This document shows positions 40,368-49,502 of a stretch of DNA of 64,000 bases, piece after piece. The notes below the pieces were generated by a model. That model did not search any database and had not been told where the DNA came from. It saw nothing but the letters and a program-made list of their open reading frames with translations. The DNA is from Domibacillus robiginosus. Its GTDB lineage: Bacteria; Bacillota; Bacilli; Bacillales; Domibacillaceae. Made by a program: the position numbers and the translations under genes. The stretch is taken from assembly GCF_000966195.1 (NCBI RefSeq), contig NZ_LAHL01000003.1, positions 310,001 to 374,000 of the forward strand. The letters run 5' to 3'. How positions within the stretch are numbered: position 1 is the first letter of the stretch; each line of letters opens with the position of its first letter.

Positions 40368-40505
40368 TTATTCTTTCATTTTATCGGGCAGGTTTTGAAT
40401 AGACTGAATGACACCATCAAGCTTCGTTTCAATCCGGTACAAAAGATAAAAAGTCACGGCAACTGGAAAGCCGACGTCTTGAATAAGCGGCAGCACCGTC
40501 TCCAT
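40368..40505 (-). CDS. YvrJ-family small protein (45 aa)
   Basis: The 45-residue product starts METVLPLIQDVGFPVAVTFY and continues LLYRIETKLDGVIQSIQNL, the pattern of the YvrJ family: a hydrophobic helix and then an amphipathic one. GGGGGG lies upstream of the ATG. YvrJ genes usually travel with DUF1659 and DUF2922 genes; here that pair is 1.7 kb away on the same strand, separated by the reductase and its regulator. Confidence 0.82.
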   Translation of the reverse strand: METVLPLIQDVGFPVAVTFYLLYRIETKLDGVIQSIQNLPDKMKE

Positions 40506-40594
40506 CAAACAATCCCCCCTTTCTAGTCGTTATATACAAGAAAGAAAGGAAAATCGAAACCCATTTACATAAAAAAACACGGTGAACGTGCCCT

Positions 40595-42250
40595 TCACAG
40601 GGTAACAGATTCATAGATTGTTGTTCGGGCGCGTCCTTTACGCTTCGATGTATAAAGGGCTTCATCTGCTTTTCGTATTAAAAGAGACGGCTGATCACCA
40701 GGCTTTGGCGTAAGAATGGCACCCCCAACACTTACCGTAATGACGCCATGATCATGATTCTCATGCAAAATGCCAAGATGTTCAACGGCACACCGGATCC
40801 GTTCAGCGAGTTCAAATTCCCGCACACTCACCTCTGGCAGCAAAATAACGGCCAGTTCCTCCCCGCCGTAACGTGCAGCGGCAGCCCCGGCTTCTTTTGC
40901 AATTTCGTCTACGACTTTCGCCACACGCTGCAGTGCCCTGTCTCCAGCATCATGACCGTACCGATCGTTATATTTTTTAAAAAAGTCAATATCAAGCAAA
41001 AGAAGGGACATCGGCCTTTGGTCATCTATCGCCCTTTGCCAGGAAAGCGCCAGTACATCGTCAAAGTAACGCCGGTTGCCAATGCCAGTTAAGCCATCAC
41101 TGAAAGACAAGCGCCGCAGCTGCTCATTGGTCCGCCGCATTTCCTTTTCTGCTTCCAGGCGGAGAGCGTGCTCTTTTTGAAGGTCGCCTGCCATATCGTT
41201 ATAGGCTCCGCACAGCTCGCTGAATTCTTTTGACGCATTCACAAACACGTCATCCTCAATTCGATGGCTGTAATGCCCCCGGCGCAAAATGGCTGTTCCT
41301 TCGAGAAGAGCTTGAAGCGGCTCGGTCATTTGCCCAATGAGGCGGCGTATAAAAAAATAAGAGATAACAAAAACCAGCAGCAAAATAATCCCCATGAAAA
41401 AGAGCGTATCCCGGAATGGCTGTTGGATTTCAGCAGTGGATACTTCGCTAATCAACACCCATTCATCTCCATTAATCCACGTATACTGGCCGATCGATTC
41501 TATCCCATTTGCATTTCTATACGATTCGGTTCGTTTTTTTCGCTTCAGGGCGTCTTGAAACAGCTCGGTGTTTTTTAAGGAAGCAGGAAACGTACGGGAA
41601 GAGGCACTGAGGACAGTCCCTTTTTTGTCCACCAGGTATACTGTGCCTGTTTTTCCGTATGCAAAGTCGCCGACAATATGGCGAATATCATCTGCCAGAA
41701 CAATGCCAGCGAGAATGCCGCCAAACCGTCCATTTTCTTTTGTAACAGGAGCGGAAAAAATGATCGAGCGAATGCTTTTTTCCCCAATCAGCCGTACACC
41801 GGTTGTAAACGTATGCCACTCCATACCTTCCCGGAAATAAGGTGTATTGGACACATTGATTTTCCTTGTTTCTGCCTGCGGATTTGTGTTGTACAGGATG
41901 CGGCCGCTGCTGTCTGCGTAAAACAAGTCGTAAAACAGCGTGCGGTTGCTGCCAAGCAGCTCAAGCTTTTCATAAAATCCTTTATCGGCATTCGAAGCTT
42001 CCGGCAGCTCGCTCAAGTAATTGATATCACGTATCAGCTCGTCCTGCCATTCACTGATCAATTCGTTTTGCGCCTCCAGTACTTTTTCCAAATTCCGAAG
42101 GGCATCTTCTTCACGCTGCTCTTGAACAAAAATCAATAAAGGGAAAATAGATAGCAGTCCGCCGAACAAAATAAGGGCGGTAATACCAGTAAAAAAGCGT
42201 CCTTTAAGCGTCTTTGTTATCCAGTTGTACACTCGTGAAAAGGGCTTCAT
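40595..42250 (-). CDS. Membrane diguanylate cyclase (Cache-HAMP-GGDEF)
   Basis: This 551-residue protein has TM1 (about 20-41), a double-Cache-like sensor of about 235 residues, TM2 (about 278-298), HAMP (IGQMTEPLQALLEGTAILRRG), a coiled coil and a GGDEF domain. The active site is ARYGGEEL, a functional variant; SFSDGLTGIGNRRYFDDVL and DIDFFKKYNDRYGHDAGD are intact, so cyclic di-GMP synthesis is likely. The inhibitory RxxD site expected nine residues before GGEEL is absent (EAGA), so product inhibition may be weak. It is a single gene. Confidence 0.93.
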   Translation of the reverse strand: MKPFSRVYNWITKTLKGRFFTGITALILFGGLLSIFPLLIFVQEQREEDALRNLEKVLEAQNELISEWQDELIRDINYLSELPEASNADKGFYEKLELLGSNRTLFYDLFYADSSGRILYNTNPQAETRKINVSNTPYFREGMEWHTFTTGVRLIGEKSIRSIIFSAPVTKENGRFGGILAGIVLADDIRHIVGDFAYGKTGTVYLVDKKGTVLSASSRTFPASLKNTELFQDALKRKKRTESYRNANGIESIGQYTWINGDEWVLISEVSTAEIQQPFRDTLFFMGIILLLVFVISYFFIRRLIGQMTEPLQALLEGTAILRRGHYSHRIEDDVFVNASKEFSELCGAYNDMAGDLQKEHALRLEAEKEMRRTNEQLRRLSFSDGLTGIGNRRYFDDVLALSWQRAIDDQRPMSLLLLDIDFFKKYNDRYGHDAGDRALQRVAKVVDEIAKEAGAAAARYGGEELAVILLPEVSVREFELAERIRCAVEHLGILHENHDHGVITVSVGGAILTPKPGDQPSLLIRKADEALYTSKRKGRARTTIYESVTL

Positions 42251-42357
42251 ATTTTCTCCCCCCCACTGTCTCTCTCTTTTTTTATTGTAACAAATTCACT
42301 GGAAGGGTATCGATTTTTCTTCCACTTTTGTACATAAAAAGAAAAGGAGTTTTTCTT

Positions 42358-42945
42358 ATGACCAAGCTGATTGAACATGAACGGCCGCTTTTGATTTTAC
42401 CGGAGCTTGCAGCTGATATTGGCTTAAAAGAAGCAGTGGTGCTGCAGCAAATTTATTATTGGACAAGCAAAAACAAGCACGTGATTGACGGGAAAAGCTG
42501 GGTGTACAATACGTACGAAGACTGGCAGAAGCAATTTCCTTTTTGGAGCGTCGCAACCATTACCCGAACGCTGAAAAGTCTGGAGAAACAGGGACTCATT
42601 CAAACCGGCTGTTTTAATACAATGGCTTTTGATCAAACAAAATGGTATGCCGTTTGTCTGGATGCAATCAGTCAATTTGCCCGGGCGGAACCGTCAGATA
42701 GCCGGATGGATCCGGTCAAGCTGAACAGCCCAATACCAGAGAATAACCAACAAAAAATAACAACAGCAGATTCTTTTTCTTTTTGGGGGGAGCGTGCTCG
42801 CTTTGAAGAGCGGCTTGGTAGAAAAAAGGTGGAGGAAGCTTTTTTAATTGCAGGCGAAAAAGGCATCACTTCCTGGTCGTACATACGCAAAATTTTGTTG
42901 AACTGGGAAGAAGAATACCGCTCAAAAGGATCACATTGGCATTAA
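42358..42945 (+). CDS. DnaD-like replication protein, orphan
   Basis: This 195-residue protein starts at ATG 42358, after AAAAGGAG. The N-terminal winged helix (LKEAVVLQQIYYWTSKN, then SVATITRTLKSLEKQGLI) is like those of phage and plasmid DnaD-type replication proteins, and the C-terminal stretch KVEEAFLIAGEKGI then SWSYIRKILLNWEEE matches the short DnaD C-terminal domain. Such proteins load helicase on phage or plasmid origins. No phage genes lie nearby, so this may be a relic or a domesticated gene. A long A-rich tract follows. Confidence 0.75.
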   Translation: MTKLIEHERPLLILPELAADIGLKEAVVLQQIYYWTSKNKHVIDGKSWVYNTYEDWQKQFPFWSVATITRTLKSLEKQGLIQTGCFNTMAFDQTKWYAVCLDAISQFARAEPSDSRMDPVKLNSPIPENNQQKITTADSFSFWGERARFEERLGRKKVEEAFLIAGEKGITSWSYIRKILLNWEEEYRSKGSHWH

Positions 42946-43264
42946 AAAAAAGCAAAAAAAAAAAACGGAAAAAGAATGAGGAAGCTGTTTGGTTTTGTTT
43001 TATGCTTCAGGCAGAAGATCGGTCCTACAAACGGCCTGACACAGGCAGCCTGGTTGAACAGCTACAATCACTGGTTCTATGGATCTTATTATATGTTTGT
43101 GTGTTATATGACCTATTTTCTTTTTGCGGAAAAGAGTGTGTTGATATTTTTGTGAAAAAAAGACTGTTTATTTTGAAACTTTTATCCTTTTTTATTCGTA
43201 TTCATTTTTGACTAATAGTATAAAGGAACTGAATAGGAAAAATATTTACTGTGGAGGAAATAAC
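42946..43264. other. Intergenic region without a recognised gene
   Basis: This 319-base gap opens with A-runs, continues with AT-rich sequence and ends with the ribosome site GGAGG of the next gene. No hairpin, repeat or protein family is recognised. Confidence 0.5.
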
Positions 43265-44989
43265 GTGAGACACAGCGTAAAAAGAAAAATGGTGATTGCT
43301 TTTTCAATGATCGTTCTGCTGGCCTGCCTGATTATTTCAGTAGTCAGCTATTATTCAGCTGAGCGGCTGGCGAAGGATTCACTCAGCAGTGTGACGGAAA
43401 ACATTGTCGGCCGCGCAGCGAACATAGTTGATGTGGAACAGTATGAGGAAATAACTGTTCAATCGGGTGAGACAGCTTATTACGAAGAGCTGCGCGCTGC
43501 TTTAAACGAATTAAGAGAAACGACGGGATTGGATTATTTATATACAATGTCCCGGGAGAAAGAAGGAGATCAATACCGCTATTACTATGTAGTCGACGGT
43601 ATGCCGAAAGGGGATGAAAACGCGTCTGCTCTCGGGGAAAAAGAAGAAAACACCCAGTACTATCCAATGATGGACAAAGTGTTTGAAACCGGGGAAGCTC
43701 TGACAGAAATGAGCAGCTCTGATGATTATGGAGCGCTTGTTACAACGTATATGCCCATTAAGTCCAATGATGGACAGGTGATTGGCTTCGTTGGTGCTGA
43801 TTTTAACGCGAGTGAAGCATACAAAACGATGCAGGACAACAGAATTCATTTGATCATATGGACACTCGTGATCCTGACCGTCAGTCTGCTTGTGATTTTC
43901 GGATTTGCCCATTATTTGACCAATCCGTTAAAACGCCTGACGAGAGAAGTAGAGCGCGTGAAAAGCGGGGATTTATCTTTCTCTCGTATTGAGTCCAGCT
44001 CGAAAGATGAATTTGGTGTGTTAACCGAGGCGTTTTATGGGATGGTTCACGACTTAAGACAGGTAATTGGCGGAATCAACCGCAACGCGGATCAATTGGT
44101 GAAGACGTCCGGCGGTCTGTTAAACAGCGCGCATGAAATCAATAAAGGCAGCCGTCAGGTTACAGCGTCGATGCAGCAAATTGCTTCAGGCACAGATATT
44201 CAGCGCAGCCGGTCTGAAGAAGGGGCCCGGGTAATGGCTGAGCTGTCTCGGGGCATTCAGCATGGGGCAGCTTCGAGTGCAGTTGTTTTTGAACGGGCTT
44301 CTTTAACGCTGGATGAAGCTGAAAGCGGATTTCAAAAAGTGACAGATGTCGTCGGGCAGATGAACAGCATTCAAGAATCAGTCCGACAGTCAAGTGAGGC
44401 AATCCGGCAGCTTGAAAAACAATCGGCTGAAATAACGGATATTCTTCATGTGATTCAGGAGATTTCCTCTCAAACAAATCTTCTCGCCTTGAATGCGGCC
44501 ATTGAAGCGGCACGGGCTGGAGAACATGGAAAAGGCTTTGCGGTTGTAGCCGAGGAAGTACGCAAATTGGCCGAGCAGTCGGCGCAGTCAGCCAAGAACG
44601 TATCAACACTGATTGCCAACATGAGTAAAGATACAGTTCGATCCGTTGACACGATGAATGTAGTAGTAGATAAAGTACAGGACGGCATTTTGATTGTACA
44701 GGAAGCGGGAGAATCGTTTGAAACGATTTTATCTTCAATCAAAGAAATTACACGCCAGACCGAGGAGGTGTCCTCCGTGTCCGAAGAAATGTCTGCTTCT
44801 TCCGAGGAATTTGCGGCATCTGTCGCTGATTCCGTGCATGTGGCTGCACAATCAGCAGACAATACAAAAAAAGTGATGGCGATCACACTTGATCAAAATG
44901 AGCTGACAAGCCACATGTCAGATTCAATCCACTCTCTGGCCGAGATGTCAGCAGAGCTGGAACGGCTGGTGCAAAAGTTTAAAATATAA
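43265..44989 (+). CDS. Methyl-accepting chemotaxis protein (Cache type)
   Basis: This protein of about 574 residues starts at GTG 43265 (GTGGAGG upstream). TM1 (about 10-32) is followed by an extracytoplasmic Cache-like domain ([20 protein letters not shown], then VGADFNAS), TM2 (about 198-218), HAMP ([20 protein letters not shown]) and a signalling domain with the intact tip [20 protein letters not shown] and [20 protein letters not shown]. The ligand is unknown. The second half of the N-terminal helix bundle ([20 protein letters not shown]) is typical. Confidence 0.94.
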   Translation: MRHSVKRKMVIAFSMIVLLACLIISVVSYYSAERLAKDSLSSVTENIVGRAANIVDVEQYEEITVQSGETAYYEELRAALNELRETTGLDYLYTMSREKEGDQYRYYYVVDGMPKGDENASALGEKEENTQYYPMMDKVFETGEALTEMSSSDDYGALVTTYMPIKSNDGQVIGFVGADFNASEAYKTMQDNRIHLIIWTLVILTVSLLVIFGFAHYLTNPLKRLTREVERVKSGDLSFSRIESSSKDEFGVLTEAFYGMVHDLRQVIGGINRNADQLVKTSGGLLNSAHEINKGSRQVTASMQQIASGTDIQRSRSEEGARVMAELSRGIQHGAASSAVVFERASLTLDEAESGFQKVTDVVGQMNSIQESVRQSSEAIRQLEKQSAEITDILHVIQEISSQTNLLALNAAIEAARAGEHGKGFAVVAEEVRKLAEQSAQSAKNVSTLIANMSKDTVRSVDTMNVVVDKVQDGILIVQEAGESFETILSSIKEITRQTEEVSSVSEEMSASSEEFAASVADSVHVAAQSADNTKKVMAITLDQNELTSHMSDSIHSLAEMSAELERLVQKFKI

Positions 44990-45030
44990 AATAAGTGGCA
45001 CTCTTTTTACAGAGTGCCGCTTATTTTGTT
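44990..45030. terminator. Terminator between the chemoreceptor and the hemY operon
   Basis: AATAAGTGGCACTC pairs with GAGTGCCGCTTATT, with T-rich tails. It serves both converging units. Confidence 0.85.
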
Positions 45031-45170
45031 TAAATACGACGGTTTTCCACGCTTTTCATCCGGTTTTGATCATCAGGCAGCCGGCTTTTGTCCTCCAGGC
45101 GCTCGTTTTTTTCGATTTGAATCTGCTTTGTGTTTTCTTCAAACCGTTCATCATACGTTTTTTTCTCCAC
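45030..45170 (-). CDS. Small charged protein (46 aa), paralogue of 24713-24856
   Basis: A GTG at 45170, following the hemY stop by six bases and with AAGGGGTG upstream, opens a 46-residue frame: start EKKTYDERFEENTKQIQIEK, end LEDKSRLPDDQNRMKSVENR. It is rich in Glu, Lys and Arg. Its C-terminal motif DK-x-R-x-PD-x-QNR-x-K-x-x-E-x-R is shared with the small protein at 24713. Translational coupling to hemY is likely. Function is unknown. Confidence 0.65.
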   Translation of the reverse strand: MEKKTYDERFEENTKQIQIEKNERLEDKSRLPDDQNRMKSVENRRI

Positions 45171-45176
45171 AGGTGA

Positions 45177-46571
45177 TCACCCCTTTTGAGCAGTGTCCCC
45201 GTTTTGGCCAATGGTATGCGCAATTTGCTGTCCGTTTTGGATGCAGGCGCCGATGCCAACGCCGAAGTATGAACAGCCGGCCAGGTGAAGGTGCGGGTGA
45301 TACCTGCTGAGTTCAGCGGACAGTCCCGCTACTGCCTGGCCGTGACCGAGATGGTAGTTTGGCATCAAGTCCGTCCATGGCGTCACTTCTACCGTCACGG
45401 GTGCTTCATGAATGCCAAGGCTTTTTTGAAGATCCGAAAGTGCCACCTTTACAAGTTCTGTTTCGCTTAGGCGTGCAAGAGAAGCGTAGTGCGGGTTCGT
45501 ACTTTTATAAAAAAATCGAACGAGCAAATTCCGCTCCGCTGATGTATGCATCCACTTGCGGCTCGTCCACGTGCAGGCATCACATGTTAAATCGGTGCCG
45601 TCTGTGACAATAAAGCCTGTGCCATCTGACGGCAGCTGCTCATCCGGCAGGTGAAACCCTACATAAACCGAAATAAGCGACGAATTTTTCAGCTCGTTAA
45701 AGTGGAGATCCAGTGCCGGCTCATTCAAAAGCTTTTGGGCCGCATCATGTGGAATTGCCAGTACAACATCATCAGCTTGGATCAATTCACCATTGTCGAG
45801 CGAAACGGAAAGCAGGCCTTCTCTTTTTTCAAGACGTATGACCTTCGTGCCTGTTAAAATGCGGGCCGACGGAGACCGCTCTGCAAGCCGATCGATCAAG
45901 GTGCCCAGTCCGCCCTGAAATGAAATGAATTTTTTTCGCGCTTTGTCACCGAGAAATTTCTCTTTGTTGGCGGAAAATCCTTTGATAATGCTGCCATATT
46001 CGTTTTTATAATCAAGCAGATACGGCAGGGTCGATTTCATCGTTAAATTGCTCAGACTTCCGGAATAAACGCCGGAGAGAACGGGGGCAATTTGCCGTTC
46101 GACGATTTCGGAGCCGAGATAGTATGTTAAAAAGTCACCAACCGAGTCGTCGGGTCCAAACGGATTGTCCGTTTTTTCCAAGTCCAGCAGCGCTGCTTGC
46201 TTGCCTTCCTCGGATAGAAGAGTGCTTTCGTTCAGTGATTCGATGCTTGTTGGAATACCAAACACTGTTTCTTCCGGGATTTTATGCAGGGTGTTATCTG
46301 TATATAAATACGATACACCTGTTTCGTTATAAACAAGCTCTGTCCCAAGCTCCAGTTCTTCTATAAGCGGCAGCACGCCGGCATTTCGGGCAACGATCGA
46401 ATCTGCGCCAGTTTCAATTGTAAAGCCGTTTTCTTTTACTGTCCTGATTTTGCCGCCGAGCGTCTCGTTTTGTTCTACGAGCACAATGTTCCAGCCTGGC
46501 TGCTCCTTTGACAGGTGATAAAGTGCGGTCACGCCAGTGATACCACCGCCGATTATAACAACTGTTTTCAT
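45177..46571 (-). CDS. hemY: HemY-type (copro)porphyrinogen oxidase
   Basis: This 464-residue FAD enzyme is of the Gram-positive HemY/CgoX type, which oxidises coproporphyrinogen III to coproporphyrin III. It has the FAD loop VVIIGGGITGVTALYHLSK, ETGADSIVARN, the mid-region SYLYTDNTLHKIPEE and the C-terminal FAD contact HLAGCSYFGVGIGACIQNG, split at FGVGIG. It is not next to hemE and hemH as in B. subtilis; here it follows an OsmC gene by 12 bases and precedes a coupled small protein. It may be a second copy. Confidence 0.94.
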   Translation of the reverse strand: MKTVVIIGGGITGVTALYHLSKEQPGWNIVLVEQNETLGGKIRTVKENGFTIETGADSIVARNAGVLPLIEELELGTELVYNETGVSYLYTDNTLHKIPEETVFGIPTSIESLNESTLLSEEGKQAALLDLEKTDNPFGPDDSVGDFLTYYLGSEIVERQIAPVLSGVYSGSLSNLTMKSTLPYLLDYKNEYGSIIKGFSANKEKFLGDKARKKFISFQGGLGTLIDRLAERSPSARILTGTKVIRLEKREGLLSVSLDNGELIQADDVVLAIPHDAAQKLLNEPALDLHFNELKNSSLISVYVGFHLPDEQLPSDGTGFIVTDGTDLTCDACTWTSRKWMHTSAERNLLVRFFYKSTNPHYASLARLSETELVKVALSDLQKSLGIHEAPVTVEVTPWTDLMPNYHLGHGQAVAGLSAELSRYHPHLHLAGCSYFGVGIGACIQNGQQIAHTIGQNGDTAQKG

Positions 46572-46583
46572 GATTTCATCTCC

Positions 46584-47042
46584 TCAAGACGATGATAGCA
46601 CTTTTTCAACTGTGGGCTGCAGGTCAATTTCAACATTTCCTTTAACAGCGCGGCTGATCATACAGGATGATTCTGCTCTTTCTGCGAGCCGGTGCGCTTT
46701 ATGGATATCTGCCTCTGTTGCATTTGCCGAAAGCACGATATGCGGCTTATGAACAATGCGCTCGTACGTAATGACACCATTGGTGACATCGACAATCCCT
46801 TCTGATGTCATCGTCAGAGACTGTTTGGCGAGGCGGCTTCGCTCCATCATGGCGGCAAGCGTAATAATATAGCACGTAGCCGCTGCGCCGAGCAGCATTT
46901 CGTCCGGGTTGGTACCAATACCGGGACCGTCCATTTCAGGCGGGATTGATACATCTGTTTTCAGCTGTCCGGCCTCGATTGTACCGCTGTCGTTTCGTCC
47001 GCCGGGCCAGTCGGCGGTTAACGTAAATACATGCTTTGCCAT
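46584..47042 (-). CDS. OsmC/Ohr-family peroxidase-like protein
   Basis: This protein of 152 residues starts at ATG 47042 with AAAGGAG upstream; longer frames run into non-coding sequence. It has the OsmC fold with the two active-site Cys residues in AAATCYIITLAAMM and AESSCMISRAV, so reduction of organic hydroperoxides is likely. It is the first gene of an operon with hemY, which suggests a link between haem synthesis and peroxide defence. Confidence 0.92.
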   Translation of the reverse strand: MAKHVFTLTADWPGGRNDSGTIEAGQLKTDVSIPPEMDGPGIGTNPDEMLLGAAATCYIITLAAMMERSRLAKQSLTMTSEGIVDVTNGVITYERIVHKPHIVLSANATEADIHKAHRLAERAESSCMISRAVKGNVEIDLQPTVEKVLSSS

Positions 47043-47149
47043 CCTTTTCACTCCTTTTGTACAGTGTAAAGCATTTGGGGGAAAATATCGGGAGAGACGC
47101 TTTTGCTTCCTGTTTATGTTATATTTTGGAGAAGTAAGGAGGAGTGAAT

Positions 47150-47620
47150 ATGATGTTAGTGAGCTCGTGCCTCGCGGGCATGAAAGTGCGTTATAACGGA
47201 ACAGACCGGCTGGATGAACGCATCCGCCAGCTTGTTCAGGAAAAAAAAGCAATCATGGTGTGTCCGGAATTGCTCGGTGGATTCCAAACACCACGCCCGC
47301 CGGCAGAGATCGTCGGCGGCACCGGGGAAGATGTGCTCGATGGACGAGCAAAAGTGATAAACAAGTTCGGACACGATGTAACCGATATGTACGTGGCCGG
47401 TGCAATGAAAACACTTCAAACGGCACAGGAGGTTGGAGCAACAACTGTTGTGTTAAAAGAAAACAGCCCGTCGTGCGGCAGCAGTGAAATTTACAACGGA
47501 AGCTTCTCAGGTGAAAAAAGGGCAGGAGCGGGTGTCACAACAGCCCTTTTGCGGCGAAATGGTATTCGTGTTTTGTCGGAGGAAAAGATGGCAGAGGCGA
47601 TACGCGATCATTTCGAGTAA
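47150..47620 (+). CDS. DUF523 / TudS-like protein
   Basis: This protein of about 156 residues starts at ATG 47150 (GGAGG seven bases upstream; a GTG two codons earlier is possible). It has the three conserved Cys of the DUF523 family: VSSCLAGMKVRYNG, VCPELLGGFQTPRPP and KENSPSCGSSEIY. TudS (2-thiouracil desulfurase) uses these to hold a [4Fe-4S] cluster with a free iron site. Desulfuration of thiolated pyrimidines is therefore possible but unproven. It is divergent from the OsmC gene. Confidence 0.9.
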   Translation: MMLVSSCLAGMKVRYNGTDRLDERIRQLVQEKKAIMVCPELLGGFQTPRPPAEIVGGTGEDVLDGRAKVINKFGHDVTDMYVAGAMKTLQTAQEVGATTVVLKENSPSCGSSEIYNGSFSGEKRAGAGVTTALLRRNGIRVLSEEKMAEAIRDHFE

Positions 47621-47651
47621 AAACGATAAGGAAAACGGAAGGATGGATGGC

Positions 47652-47921
47652 ATGAAAAATGGCTTGGTCGGCCTCCTTTTACTGGCAGAGTGTGTTCTCG
47701 CCGTTCTGTTTATCGTCGATTTTTCACTGCTTTTCGAGCGAGGCTGGCTGGCTGCTGGCTTTGTAGCGGCCGTCATTGTTATCTTTGTGATCCTGCTTGC
47801 TCAATTCAAAAAACAGCTGGTGATCTCACTTATTCTGTCGATCGGTACTTTATTTCTTGGCCTTGGCCTGCTCGGGGCAATGGAGGCGTTTTACGGATTC
47901 GCCCGGATTATGGGAGGTTGA
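47652..47921 (+). CDS. Small three-helix membrane protein
   Basis: This 89-residue hydrophobic protein of unknown family starts MKNGLVGLLLLAECVLAVLF and has three TM helices. ATG at 47652 has AAGG nine to ten bases upstream; ATG 47643 is an alternative. It lies 31 bases after the DUF523 gene and could share its transcript. Confidence 0.65.
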   Translation: MKNGLVGLLLLAECVLAVLFIVDFSLLFERGWLAAGFVAAVIVIFVILLAQFKKQLVISLILSIGTLFLGLGLLGAMEAFYGFARIMGG

Positions 47922-47995
47922 GGTAAGGCAAATGCTCTGGCAGCAGGCGGAAAAATTGTGGGTAGAGAGGAAAAAACGCGCCATAATAGGAAAGA

Positions 47996-48033
47996 CTATA
48001 CCGGAAAGAAACATCAAAGAAAAGCCGGTATAG
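47996..48033 (+). promoter_or_regulatory. Inverted repeat upstream of the hydrolase gene
   Basis: CTATACCGG and CCGGTATAG are exact complements about 20 bases apart, 41 bases before the start codon. It may be an operator or a leader hairpin. No T run follows. Confidence 0.4.
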
Positions 48034-48073
48034 GGGGCAAATCTTCCGGCTCAGTCGACAAGGAGGAGAAAAA

Positions 48074-48934
48074 GTGGACCGAATCATTGGTACATATGAA
48101 TCGAAGGACTATACCGTTGAGTATTCACGAGTGGGGCATGGAACGCCCATCCTTGTTATGCATGGAGGCCATTCCAACTGTTACGAGGAATTTGGCTACA
48201 CCCCATTGGTTGAGAGTGGCTTTGAACTGATCACACCATCTCGGGCGGGCTACGGCGCCACATCACCCGCTCCGTTAAAAGAAGCGGCTGGCCGTTATGC
48301 TGAACTGCTGGACCATCTGGGAATCGACCGGGTGCATGTGATCGGCATCTCGGCGGGCGGCCCAAGTGCAATTACGTTTGCGGGCGCTTTTCCAGAAAAA
48401 GTATGTACCTTAACGCTGCAAAGCGCCGTAGTGAGCAAGTGGCTAATGGCCGAGCACACGGAATATCAAACGTCACAGCTTATTTTCCGTCCTCCGTTTG
48501 AATGGCTTACGTGGAAAATGCTCGCATGGACCGGCACGGCTTTTCCCCGCTTGTCGTTTCGGCCGATGTTTTTCTCGCTCAGTACGCTCCCTTATGCAGA
48601 AGGCAGGCATCTGGTTGAGGAAGAGGATATCGAAGAAGTGCGGAAAATGAATTGCCGCCAGCGCTCCGGTGCTGGATTTTTGCAGGATTTAAAAAGTCCT
48701 TCCCTTCTCACAGAAAGAGATCTTTCCCGGCTGTTATGCCCGGTGCTCGTACAGGCCAGCGTAAATGACCGCTCTGTTTCAACCGCGCACGCATATTTTG
48801 CCAAAGCGCATATCCCAAATGCTGAGCTGAAATTTTATAACACATGGGGGCATTTAATCTGGCTCGGCAGGGGCTCACAGCAGGTGCATGAAGACGCCGT
48901 TTCATTTTTGAAAGCGCATCAGGAGCATATGTAG
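48074..48934 (+). CDS. Alpha/beta hydrolase
   Basis: This 286-residue soluble protein starts at GTG 48074 (AAGGAGG upstream). It has the oxyanion region MHGGHSNCYE, the nucleophile elbow GISAGG (Ser near 95), an Asp in VLVQASVNDRSV and the final His in TWGHLIWLGRG. It is of the epoxide-hydrolase/haloalkane-dehalogenase-like group; the substrate is unknown. It appears to be a single-gene unit. Confidence 0.88.
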   Translation: MDRIIGTYESKDYTVEYSRVGHGTPILVMHGGHSNCYEEFGYTPLVESGFELITPSRAGYGATSPAPLKEAAGRYAELLDHLGIDRVHVIGISAGGPSAITFAGAFPEKVCTLTLQSAVVSKWLMAEHTEYQTSQLIFRPPFEWLTWKMLAWTGTAFPRLSFRPMFFSLSTLPYAEGRHLVEEEDIEEVRKMNCRQRSGAGFLQDLKSPSLLTERDLSRLLCPVLVQASVNDRSVSTAHAYFAKAHIPNAELKFYNTWGHLIWLGRGSQQVHEDAVSFLKAHQEHM

Positions 48935-49004
48935 ATAAGTGAATAGCTGCTGAAACCAGCCGACAGGAGGGAGTAAGCGAGTTGGAGTGAAATAGAAATG
49001 GGCC

Positions 49005-49313
49005 TAGCATGAGCGCATCCAGGCCGTGGTAATGAATAGCTCACGTGTGAATGACCGGGCGCCGAAGGATGAGTTTCAGGATTATAATGTTGTTTACGCA
49101 GTCACCGATATCGATTTTTTCTTAAAAAACCCAGCCTGGCAGCCGTTTTTCCTATTTAATGCTTTTTACAGACAGCAACCGGATTGATTTAACTCTTGTG
49201 CCGCTGGAGGGGTTTCACATGTATCTGCAAGAGGACGCGCTGACAAAGATCCTGCTCACTTTTGGCTCTAACATACACCGGGGGATCGTCTCCGTCCTAC
49301 TTTACAAAAAATA
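49005..49313 (+). pseudogene. Decayed aminoglycoside 6-adenylyltransferase (aadK-like)
   Basis: One frame reads VVMNSSRVNDRAPKDEFQDY and NVVYAVTDIDFFLKNPAWQPF, the nucleotidyltransferase strand of AadK proteins (GSRxNxxxxxDxFQDYDxxYxVTD). After a deletion or shift another frame gives MLFTDSNRIDLTLVPLEGFH and YLQEDALTKILL, matching the next AadK segment (LFEDGNKxDLTLIP). Both ends and the rest of the about 280-residue enzyme are missing. It is dead. The match to AadK is by pattern memory. Confidence 0.7.
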
Positions 49314-49502
49314 AACAGTACGGATGTCCCGTAAAATGAAGGCCCTTTCAACCAGTAGCAGATTTTATGTGCTTTCTTTATCATTCTAAATCTGTTTATT
49401 CCTTAATATACCATTTACGGGAAATTTAAATTCCACTATATTTATAAGAAAGGAAACAGCAAAAGGGTTTTTTGCTACTACATCTACAGAGGAGGATAAG
49501 AA

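Noticed and set aside
42936-43211. A 91-codon frame after the DnaD-like gene
   Set aside because: It starts inside the preceding gene, runs through long A tracts and has a composition unlike a protein.
49393-49430. A SigB promoter upstream of the RsbR paralogue (GTTTAT and GGGAAA)
   Set aside because: The spacing is about 19 bases, too long for SigB.
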